A DNA stretch of 64,000 nt from Lingula anatina. Lineage: Eukaryota; Brachiopoda; Lingulata; Lingulida; Lingulidae. The translations under genes were made by a program, and so were the position numbers. Of this stretch, positions 12,901 to 22,900 are shown piece by piece. The notes under the pieces were generated by a model. The model was not told the DNA's origin, did no database searches, and saw only the letters and a program-made list of their open reading frames with translations. The stretch spans positions 119,619 to 183,618 of the forward strand of contig NW_019775479.1 of the NCBI RefSeq assembly GCF_001039355.2. The letters run 5' to 3'. The number at the start of each line of letters is the position of its first letter. Position 1 is the first letter of the stretch.

Positions 12901-13733
12901 GTTGTAGCGGTAATTTTGTCTTTTTTAATGAATTTAACGTATAGTGGTCCTATCTGTAATCCTATAAAACAGTCTTGAAAGGATCAACATTGATTTTAAC
13001 CTATCTGAAGTGCAGAACACAGTGCAATTTGGACCCAACACATTGCCCAATACATAATTATTTGACGGCCATTTTGGATTTTGAAAATTGATCTATGTCT
13101 ATGAAGTAGTAACTGGAAGAAAACCTAACTAAACTGGCTTATGTAGCCTCAAAGAGTTTAGTTCTTCAAAAAAAAAGAAAGCAGGGAATAGCATAGAAGG
13201 TTTCGACTATGAAGCCCGTGGGAGTGGCAACAGACTCTTGGGGGCTGATAACCTTACCCATCCATTTGTGGAATGACAAAATAGTTTATTCTGAGAGCTT
13301 AATTTTACGGCTAACGAAATATGATCATGAAAATAATTATAAATGGCGAAAATAGTTTTTACAAGACTAAATATGAAGAAAAACGGACAATTTTCGCATC
13401 TTTTTTTACGTTATGCCATATGTTTTGACGGCCATTTTGATGTTTTGCTAAAAGTTACGCGCTTAAGTGTATCTAACATTCCTGCTGTGCTCTTCTGATA
13501 GGATTAACGTTCAAAGAAGCCTTTAATAAAGTATACCTGGCGATTTCTTGTCGTTTTTCTATTTTTCCTCATAAATTGACGGCCATATTGAAAAATGCTC
13601 AATGTCTCGGAAGTAGCAACCAAGCTAATTTTGCTTCTCTCGACCTAAAGAATGCGTTTCAGCAAAAAAAGTTTACAGGAAAGAACATTGCAGGGTTCGA
13701 CTATTGGGCCTATGGGAGTGGCGACTAGACTAT
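9942..13733 (-). mobile_element. DNA transposon with long terminal inverted repeats
   Basis: The left end (about 9942-10490) and the right end (about 13300-13700, inverted) share roughly 400 bp, including TTTGCTGAAA, the 'CTCAATGTCTCGGAAGTAGC' block, AAATTGACGGCCAT and AAATGGCGAAAATAG. The outermost right end reads, inverted, AGTCTAGTCGCCACTCCCAT. A shorter related end lies inside the right arm (13200-13245). The body carries a broken gene on minus. The superfamily was not assigned, and no clean target duplication was found because the left tip seems shorter than the right. Confidence 0.75.
11078..12433 (-). pseudogene. Broken transposon gene: FEN/PIN-like core and Cys-rich tail
   Basis: One frame stays open over about 450 codons except for TAG at 12269-12271 and TAA at 11792-11794. 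Recognisable parts in order: GTAGDLAASFGAR; a DDTDVFVLLVY segment; HALSSCDTVSYPIGKGK; GLDQVLGEPGVTHAEL; LWKAADKRDPPE; and a Cys-rich tail with CSC, CSGARCSC, CTDCCKC and SCC spacings. This combination is familiar from numerous repetitive uncharacterised proteins of cnidarians and molluscs. The DDTDV and SCDTVS motifs suggest a PIN/FEN-like nuclease fold, and the tail is like a tesmin-type CXC domain; both are inferences. Two in-frame stops and missing N-terminal sequence make it non-functional. It lies inside the long inverted repeats of its element. Confidence 0.75.
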
Positions 13734-13939
13734 AACAATAAAAATAACATTTACATTTCCTGTACTGTTAACACGAAGCTTCGTTATACTTAGGGGGATT
13801 TCTAATGAGTCAGAGTGACATTAAATGCAGACAAGATCGTCACCCTTTTCCCTGAGACAACAGGCGACGTTTAATTAACATAACATGTATATTTTTACAG
13901 GGACCAAAATCATTGAAATTCTGTTCATTAAAGAAATAA

Positions 13940-13958
13940 TGGAAATGTCAATCCTCTC

Positions 13959-13996
<38 letters not shown>

Positions 13997-14342
13997 CGTA
14001 TGTGTGTATTTTGCGAGGGTTCATAATCTATTAAAAGCAGCTATCGTCCTTTTCCGCAGAGGAATCCTTTAATTAACTTGTCACCAGCAGACTGAGTAGA
14101 GCAGACTGTCCTAAAAGCAGCTACAAGTGCAATTGTTTTCCACATACGAATATGTACGTTTCATGAATGAATTGAAATCTGCATGTACCAAGTTAACTGT
14201 AGCATGTGGCTATGAAGAAAGTGTCCGTTTTGTTTGTTTGGTTTTTATTTTTATCTTATATGCTTGGAATGAGGATTACATAAGGCACCGGTTTTTAAAA
14301 GACTATTTTCTTGCTGACAGTATGACCGTTTTTTACGTCCAT

Positions 14343-14399
<57 letters not shown>

Positions 14400-14580
14400 A
14401 GCTTTCGGAGGCGTTCAATACGGCTACAGTTTTACCACTCTTTTCCATCCTATCACGTACCACCTGGAAGCTTACAAGTGCAATGTCATATAATTGACGC
14501 CAACCCAGTTACGTCTGTTATCTTCCATAGTGCCTCCAATAAACAAAGTCTTTCCATCTTACTACAATCATGTTTTATCT
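13940..14580. repeat. Upstream-type flank of a YG unit (unit A) with CT and GT/GA tracts
   Basis: Contains (CT)n at about 13965-13993, the GCGAGGGTTCAT motif, and (GT)n(GA)n at about 14341-14397 followed by TTCGGAGGCG. The same order of motifs recurs at 15.9-16.5 and 17.4-18.05 kb, showing tandem duplication of this flank. Confidence 0.7.
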
Positions 14581-14787
14581 AATGAAATACTGTACTCGTA
14601 AAAATTGTCTTGTCCTGACTTAAGTGACTTGCCAACTTTGTGATAAAAAGACAGACAAGGTATATCTTTTCGTTATTTTCATTGGGTATTGTATTCTTCT
14701 TTGACGGCATTTTAGTTGAAGTAAGGCGTGGTTTAAGCAAATTTTCTTTCCCAATCAAAATTTCTTTAAAATTCGTAGAACTGAATG

Positions 14788-15706
14788 TCATAAATAATCG
14801 TCATACTTTTTACTAGCTTTATACCGGTTGTTACGAAAATTAAGTTGGCGAAACCGGATTATACACGAACTAGGTAAAAAAGATCGTAAATTATATGACA
14901 CAATAAAAATGTCAACATTAAACTCACGTTGGTTTATAAGGCCTTGGTACGTATCCAGTGTATCTGTTCCTTCTGCTGTAGTCGTACCCCACCCCTGCAT
15001 AGCTGTTGTAGCTGTAGCTGTGATATCCGCTGTTGGTGCCATAGTCGTCTTGATTATAACCATATCTAAATCTATCTGGCTGATAGATATCAAAATAAAA
15101 AAGACGGCTTTTCATTTTCATACAAAAATACTTTTCAAATCATAATTTTCAAATTATTTCTGCTGCTTTTGATATTGCTTAAAGAGCCCTCATAAAAACA
15201 GGACCCTAACGTTTTCAATATAAAAAAAGAATCAAAAGGATTTGTCCAAGGTTTTGTCTCAGTTCTAATATCTTGATTTTGTTGTATAAGCCCCAGGGCC
15301 TTTACGACTGGACATGTATATTTTTGTGAAGATAAGCAGAAGAGAGCAGAGTGGAGAACAACCCGTTTACAACTATGCACAATACATGTAAAGTCAAAAG
15401 CGGCAAAATACTTTTTGAAAGCATTATCTACGCTAAGTGAAATGTTATCCAATTTCCATAGTATTTAAAAAATCATGATAAAAATCGAACCTTTGACCCA
15501 GACAAAGATAATTTCCAGAACAATAAGGTAAAAAAGCATGGTCTTCCAGATTGTTTACTTACTCTAAATGCACCATAAGATGATCTTTTGCAGCTAGAAT
15601 TCACAACATGTATGAACCCTTCAGCAGTCTCTCTCTCTCACCTTTGACCAAGACTTTCCCATAACATGGCGACGGTCAGGAGAGCAGCGAGTAGAATCAA
15701 CTTCAT
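14788..15706 (-). CDS. Small secreted Tyr-rich protein (gene 2)
   Basis: Exons on minus: 15706-15642, 15071-14928 and 14869-14788; both introns are phase 2, like gene 1. The summed length is 291 nt, giving 96 aa. Exon 1 encodes a signal peptide (MKLILLAALLTVAMLW then ESLGQR). Exon 2 encodes a Tyr/Ser/Gly-rich stretch starting RFRYGYNQDDYG and ending RPYKPT. Exon 3 adds a basic tail (SCIIRFRQLNFRNNRYK then ASKKYDDYL). Donors are GTGAGA and GTGAGT; the acceptors end GATAG and CCTAG. The intron-1 acceptor (CCAGATAG) was chosen because it alone keeps the Tyr-rich frame. If intron 2 is retained, TGA follows just past the donor. Likely an extracellular matrix or secretion protein, by analogy with molluscan YG-rich proteins. 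Confidence 0.75.
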
Positions 15707-15801
15707 CTTGGCCTGAAAAGAGATGTCATCTGCGCACTTAAGGAGAAGGAGTTGGATCTTGACGGACGACGAAGTCTGTTAAAACTAAACCAAGGCAGCT
15801 A

Positions 15802-15808
15802 TTTTATA
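15802..15808 (-). promoter_or_regulatory. TATA box of YG gene 2
   Basis: TATAAAA on minus, about 100 bp before the ATG at 15706. It is followed by CTTGGTTTAGTTTTAACAGA, the conserved 5' UTR motif shared with gene 1. Confidence 0.8.
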
Positions 15809-15819
15809 ACGTGGGAGCA

Positions 15820-16309
15820 CTGCAGCTATCGTTAAATAACGCCTAAGCCAAAGTAAAGCAAAGGACGCATTGAATCAGCTAATGCATGTAAGTCAATCCT
15901 CTCTCTCTACTCCCTCCCTCTCAATCACACACACATAAACACGCACGCCTACACACACTCTGTCTCTCAGTGTGTGTTTATGTGTGTTTTGCGAGAGTTC
16001 ATTATGAAATAAATGCGGCTATGTTCCATTTCCACATAGGTGATGCTTTAATAAACTAGAAGAGATGAATGTTAAACCGCATACTAGCTAAATCTTTTAC
16101 ACATATGGGAATAAACTATCATGAATTAATTAAAGTTTCCATGTATCGAGCTTTCTTAAGTAAGCGGTTACGAAGAAAATGGCCCTTTTGTCTGTTTGGT
16201 TTTATTTTTATCTTATATGCTTGAAATGAGGATTGCATAATACACTGCATTTTAAAAATTCATTCCATTCCTGACAATATGAGCGTTTTTACGTCCCTGT
16301 GTGAAAGGT

Positions 16310-16360
<51 letters not shown>

Positions 16361-17040
16361 CGGAGGCGGCCGGTTTACCTGCATTTGTGCCATTTCCATC
16401 CAATTCACGTACCGCCATGAAGCTCACAATTGCATAATTGATACCAACCCGTTTAAGCCTATCGTCTGTCATAAATTGTAGTGCTGCAATAAACATTGTC
16501 TTTTTAGTTTACCCCAAGCACTTTTTATCTAATGGAACACTCGTAAAATTTCTAGTGCCCTGACCTGAATGAAATGCAACCTTTGTAATAAGAAGACAGA
16601 CATGATATTTTTTTACGTTTTTTTCATTGGGTATTGTTTATTTTGCAGCATTTATCAAGTTCATTAGCATTGGTTCGTTCCTAATGGTTGCCTTTGAAAA
16701 AAGTTAAAAAAGGAAATATGTTTGCTAAAGTAAAATAGTCTCTTTTCTGAGACCTATGGAAATTACCACTCAACTGTTTCTTCTTTGACAGTATGTTATT
16801 GTAAGTTTCCATTTCTTGTAACAATGAAGTGAGGCGGCGTTTGGGCACATTCTGTTTCCTTCTCAAATTTCTTTAAAATTCGAAGAGGGACAACAAAGGT
16901 ATGCGGCAGTGACATAAGTGGGAATTTTGGAGGTCTCTTTGCATTTAAACCATGTATGGGCATTTCAGAAATCACACCCATCTGTTGAAAAATTATATTT
17001 TGGTCAATGTTTTGGACGGCATGTTTTATCTTAGTGTGTG

Positions 17041-17106
<66 letters not shown>

Positions 17107-17220
17107 CATGGTTGAAGAAACCACACTTACCCATCAAGTTCAGGTGATCATTCTGATTCAATTCATAAAATAATGACTACAGGCGGACGCCCAATGTACG
17201 TGTAGTCAGCGGGAGCGCTG
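15820..17220. repeat. Tandem YG flank unit B
   Basis: Begins with the CGTTAAATAACGCCT motif found just upstream of gene 2's promoter. It then carries the CT/CA tract (15.90-15.97), the GCGAGAGTTCAT motif, the GA tract (16315-16356), the 3'-flank-type block (16.5-16.9) and a GT/GA tract (17036-17106). At 17.13-17.22 the gene body expected by comparison with 14.8-15.8 kb is missing. Confidence 0.65.
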
Positions 17221-17753
17221 GACCTATCTTGAAGGAGGGGAGTGTCGTTAAATAACGCCTCAATCAGATTAAAGCATAGAATGCGTTAAAGTCTGCAAAT
17301 AAAGAATAACTGTTAATGCATTTTATACAACTGAAGATAGAAACGCTTATACACCTAATTTTTGTGATGATGGAATTGTTATAACACATGCAAGTCAATT
17401 CCTCTCTCTCTCCCCTCCCTCCCTCCCTCTCTCTCTCTCTCTAAGTCACACACACATAAACACGCACGCACACACATACACGCTCTGCCTCTCAGTGTGT
17501 GTTTTTTTGTGTTTTGCGAGAGTTCATCATCAAATAAATAATAGTAGAGGTGAATGAACCTAAATCGCATACCTGCCCATTTTTCACACATATGGGAATA
17601 AACAATCGGCTATAAAAATGTCCCTTTTGTTTGTTTGGTTTTATGTTTTATTTCATATGCTTGGTAGATGATTGCATAATACACTGCATTGAAGGAAAAT
17701 ATTCCTGACAATATGAACGTTTTTTACGTCCCTGAGTGTGTGTGTGTGCGCGC

Positions 17754-17846
<93 letters not shown>

Positions 17847-18550
17847 AAAAGACAAAGAGAGAGGTTTCGGAGTCGTCCGCTTCAACTACATTTGTACCAT
17901 TCTTTTCCATCCAATTCACGTACCGCCTTGAAGCTTACAGTAACATAAAATTTATGCCAACCCGGTTACGCCTATCGTCTGTCATAAATTGCAATGCTGC
18001 AATAAACAAAGTCTTTTTAGTTTACCCCTAGCAATTTTTTATCTAATGAAACACTCGTAAAGTTTGTTGTTCTCTGAGCTGAATGACTTGCAACCTTTGT
18101 GATGGGAAGACAGACAAGTTATTTTTTTCGTAATTTTCATTGTGTATTGTTTATTTAGCAGCATTCATCAAGTTCATTAGCTGCTTGAAATGAATACACT
18201 GGTTCGTTACTATCAGTTGCTTATGAAAAAAACATGTAGATGTGTTTGATAAAGTAAAATAGTCTCTTTTCTAAGACCTTTTGAAAATTACCACTCAACT
18301 GCTTCTTTTTTGGCAGCATTTTATTTGAAGTCTCCTTTTCTTGTAACAGTGAAGTAAGACGGCGTTTGGGCACATTATCTACCCTTCTCAAATTTCTTTA
18401 GAATTCGTAGAGGGACAACTAAGGTATGCAGCGGTGACTTAAGTGGGGATTTTGGAGGTCTCTTGGCATTTTAAGACATGTATGAAGATTTCAGAAAGTT
18501 TACCCATCTCTTGAAAAATTATATTTCTTGCCGATGGTGTCTTATCTAAG
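17221..18550. repeat. Tandem YG flank unit C
   Basis: Repeats the order of unit B: CGTTAAATAACGCCT, CT/CA tract, GCGAGAGTTCAT, GT/CG/GT/GA tract, then the 3'-flank block at 18.05-18.55, which is nearly identical to 2.36-2.81 kb. It stops at the terminal-inverted-repeat element. Confidence 0.65.
17735..17840. repeat. Composite (GT)n(CG)n(GT)n(GA)n tract
   Basis: About 80 bp of alternating purine-pyrimidine, including about 10 CG dinucleotides, followed by (GA)n. Confidence 0.95.
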
Positions 18551-19809
18551 GCCACACTTTTTTATTTTTATGGATGACATCCTCTGGGGACCCCAAAATC
18601 GGTGCGAGCAGGCGAAAAAAAAAAACAGTCCAAAAAAAAAAAAAACTGCTTAAGAAAAGTTATGTTTTCAGTACACAGTTGGAAACACTAATTTACCACA
18701 GAAACACGTATCAAAGTAACAACATGTCTTTATCCATGCTCTCAAAATATTAAAGCATTGTGAAAAGGGCCTACTTCGTAGAAAGGTAAAAAGTCATGAA
18801 TATATATATGCTGCATATTACCAAATGTATTTAAGGTTATTTCATGCATTCTGTTGGTATAGCAATCAATAAAACAAATATCAAATAAACAGCGTCTTTA
18901 TTTGTACTCTCAGTAAATTTAAGCATTGTAAACACTTCACAGAATTGTTAAAAATGAAGCAAAGATAGGCCTTTGCTTCCTACTACCAAATCTAAAAATT
19001 TCGGTCGATGCCATTTTGTCTTCTTCGACTCACACGTAACAGCCAACTATCGGGTGGCCTGTCCGACCTTCAGTCCACCAAATACCACGACGCTCTTGTC
19101 GACCCTTTTTTCGCTACAAAAAAAAAAAAAAAAACCCTGGTAAGTCTNATAGGCCTATGCTTCCTACTACCAAATCTAAAAAAGGTAATTTCGGTCGATG
19201 CCATTTTGTCTACTTCGACTCACACGTAGCAGCCAACTATTGGGTGGCCTGTCCGACCTTCAGTCCACCAAATACCAAGACGCTCTTGTCGACCCTTTTT
19301 TTGCTACAAAAAAACCCTGGTAAGCCCATGTGCTGCTTTGGACAGAATGTCACTGAAATTTTCCGGGCGATGATTGCTGGCCGCGGCCAGCCTTTCATAT
19401 AATTGTAAAAAGGTGATATCTCCATGTCCAATATCAATGGCAAACCAATCCAAAACGACGGCCCCCGTTCTCTTTATGACTTTAATTGTCATGTATTTTG
19501 AAAGTAATGCTGGAGATGAATTTGACGGCAAAGCGGCCATATTTCCACGTGGTGACAATACGCATGCGCAGAAAGCTCATTTTCCGCACTCGGAACTACT
19601 CGGATGTCTCCACAGTCGACAATGACAGCATGGAGCTTGCGGAATTAGCCGAGGATTGCCGATTGCATTTTCCGGCAAATTCAATAACGACGTTTGCGAC
19701 AACCGACTTCCTTGGGGGGGGATTTTTTTTTTTTTTTTTTTAGGGAGAACGGACGAAAATCGGTGCGCGCGCAGGATGTCATCCATAAAATTAAAAAAGT
19801 GTGGCCTTA
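18547..19809. mobile_element. Terminal-inverted-repeat DNA element, 1.26 kb
   Basis: The left end (18547-18583) and right end (19773-19809) are 37-bp inverted repeats with one or two mismatches, starting TAAGGCCACACTTTTTT. The flanks do not show a clear target duplication. It contains a direct repeat of about 175 bp (18965-19147 and 19149-19325) that meets at the N at 19148. A minus-strand open frame (19558-19304, with motifs VVLDWFAIDIGHGD and FLQLYERLAAASNHRP) looks protein-like but was not recognised; it could be captured host sequence or a relic. Confidence 0.75.
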
Positions 19810-19990
19810 ACTGAAAACCCAAACATATAAACTTTGTTTTTCAAAATGCCTTTCTAAATGCTCCCACAAACACCCTAATAAACAGCCTTCAAAGAACGAA
19901 TTTTGGCAACCTTAAGCTAATGTAGAAATGAAATCACAAATGACCTTAAAATAACACAAACAATGACCTTGAAATGACCTTGATCTGACC

Positions 19991-22900
19991 TCAATGACCT
20001 ACCAAGTTAGGATTTGTCCTTGGTACATTGACACAGGTTCCGTGTCCACAGAGTTCCTGGGCAGAGGCTCCCGTGCAGTCTTGATGGGTCTCTGTACAAC
20101 GAATTCCACGGTAGTTAGCAGTACAGGTGCACCTGAAATTGGGTCACAAAAATAAAGTTAGCAAAACTAGGTCAACCAATCAAGGTCACCAGAATTAGGT
20201 CCGCAGCTACTCATTAACTGAAGCCAGTTTCACAAAACTAATGATATTTTGTGTCCTACTCATAACATATCTAATATGTAGTAACTACCCATAATTTGTC
20301 TACTACAATTTCTACAGTACTTGCATTCACTGATATTCTGTCTAAACCAACAGCTTGGTCTCATATGAAACCTCTAGGCACACTGAATGAGATTTTACCA
20401 ATATAAAGTTGCTTATTGCCACTTTTTGATAATCAACCAAAGAAGATTGGCCTTGGGTTGTGTTATTCACCTGAAGCTTCCAATGGTATTAGTACAGGTG
20501 GCCCCATTCTGGCATCCCATGTCAGTTCCAGCCAGTGTGGCACACTCATTGACATCCTCATTACACCGCGTGCCCTGAAATAATGGCAAATAACATGTCA
20601 TTTGTCACATTTCACATACTTCTTTAAATCTAATTCATTTAAACATTAATTCTTTTTATCTAATTTTAATTCAGTATGAAAAAGATGCCCTTTGTATTTC
20701 ATTACAATCTAAGTTATTTTATCGAAATTATTATTCATATTAATCAACTTTAGAGCTGCAAATTAACGGTTGAAAATTATTACTTGTCTTCAGTTAAGTC
20801 ATACAAGATTTTTTGTCCAAAGTATCAATTTTCAATGTAACTTAAATATAGCACACACTCTAACACTATGTTAAGTTTTTTTTCAATATTTATTGAAAAC
20901 AAAGTACTTCTAAGGCCAGACCACTTAGAGGATCGATTTCAGCCAAATCTGATCAAATAATGGACGCCTCACAGACCACACTCTATTCTGGAAAGTTTTG
21001 TCACCACCCACCTGCCATGCAGATGGACATCTACAGGTATAGCCGTTGTATAGGTCCACACATGTGCCGCCATTTTGACAGGGGTTCGACGCACACTCAT
21101 TCCTGGTCAGTAACTAACATGAATATAATCATGGAAAAACACATTAAGCAAAAGAAATATAAAGCATGTGTGAGGGAGGGGGGGGGGTACTTTGCTGATT
21201 GCTAAATTGGTTTTATTTTCTGCTATAAAAATATGAATGAATTCATCTATTCTCATCATCTTATCATGGTGTTGTCACAAGGTTTCTTATTAAATGAAAG
21301 CCTAAAATTTACTGAAGTGAAAAGATTTCAACAATCCTTGAATATCATGTACTCCAATTCTCAGCACCTATTATTACTAAAATGAATATTGAGATAGAGG
21401 GAAATATTAACCCAAAACAATAAAGTAACAACATATGTACACATTAACAAGCCTTAAGTTTCATTCAGTAATTACAGGCATTACTACCTTCTACAGGTGA
21501 CAAAGATTTCATCACTTTCTTAATAATTCTATTTCTAGTTTTATTATTAGAACCCACGCAAATGATAAATTTTCATTCATCACAGACACAAAATTACACA
21601 GAGCTGTACATTAATACCCTTTCAACATACGTGGCTAAAAAGGAAGCTATTAATTACTTTTGAGTTACCAGTGTATTATTAGCCATGCTATATGTCAATG
21701 TCTGAATTTAGTGGTTTATTTTTGCCACATGCTCAGTAGAGATGATGACTTCTATATCATACTATCTATTTACAAGATGTTTACCTAAATTGTCATTCTA
21801 CTACAAAACAACCTAAATGCAGACAGAAAAATTGTGTTACATGTTAAACTGTTCATACACTTCTGTCAAATTTTTTACGCTAAACTCTCATGCAAAGTAT
21901 CAAACTACACGTAAAAACTGATTCTTTGTTCTCTTTAATTTTTTTTCTTGTAATGCAGCCATTTAAGCTAACATGCATCATTTGGTCTTGGCAAAATGCA
22001 TTAAGAAGCAAAAATTACAATTAAAATGTTGCTAAAAGACAAAAACATGTTGATTTCCTTGTCAAAGTAAACAGCCGCGTGGCAGCTGTGACAATCAGTG
22101 TGGCCATTTTGTAATAACATTCATATGTAAAAAAACAAAAACAAAATAACATCATGCTCATCATGCTATATATTCAAAATAATAACAGGCAAGGGGCTGA
22201 AATAACATACAGACAGAGGCTTATGAAGTATATGATACAGCTGCAAGGCAACTTTTTCAAAAAGCTCAAGTGAAAATAATTGTCCCCACCCCCCTCTCAC
22301 CCTATTGAGTCGTCTCATCTGTCGCTCTAAGTTTGCTACCTAGAAAGTATAAAATACTGAAAATGAAAATTAGATCAAATGGCTACCACTTACCCTCTGT
22401 AGTTGTTGTACTTGTGTTTCTAGAGTGCTCACCTACAATAAAACAGTGTAATTCTGGGTGTATCTTATTCTTAATGACATATTTTAAAGAAAGGTGAGCT
22501 TCTCAAAAAGAACTTTATAAAACAGTTTACAAATAATCCATTAATTGTGCACTACAGATAAATCCCTTCATTAAGTGTTGCGAACTTAAATATGTTTATA
22601 TTAAAATGTTCACTTTAGGTCAATTGTTTTCTATCAAATTAATTACATATTACCAATAACATCAAAAGAATGAAAATGCGATCTGCTAAATTTATTCATT
22701 AAAATCAAATTCTGTTTATTGTACACAACTGGATCACACAAATTAAAAGTAACAGACACACACGCATCCAAGTCTTTCTTTTCCTCATTCATCACACATC
22801 ATAAATACAACCATTCGTACAATGTTGTCATTGTGGATCTTTTTATCAAAGAGATCACTTCTTACACAATACAAGAATATTTCAGCCATTGGTTTCTGCA

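Noticed and set aside
14127-18031. Open frames on both strands made of CVCVCV, RERERE, HTHTHT or SLSLSL runs
   Set aside because: They are translations of the GT, GA and CT microsatellites.
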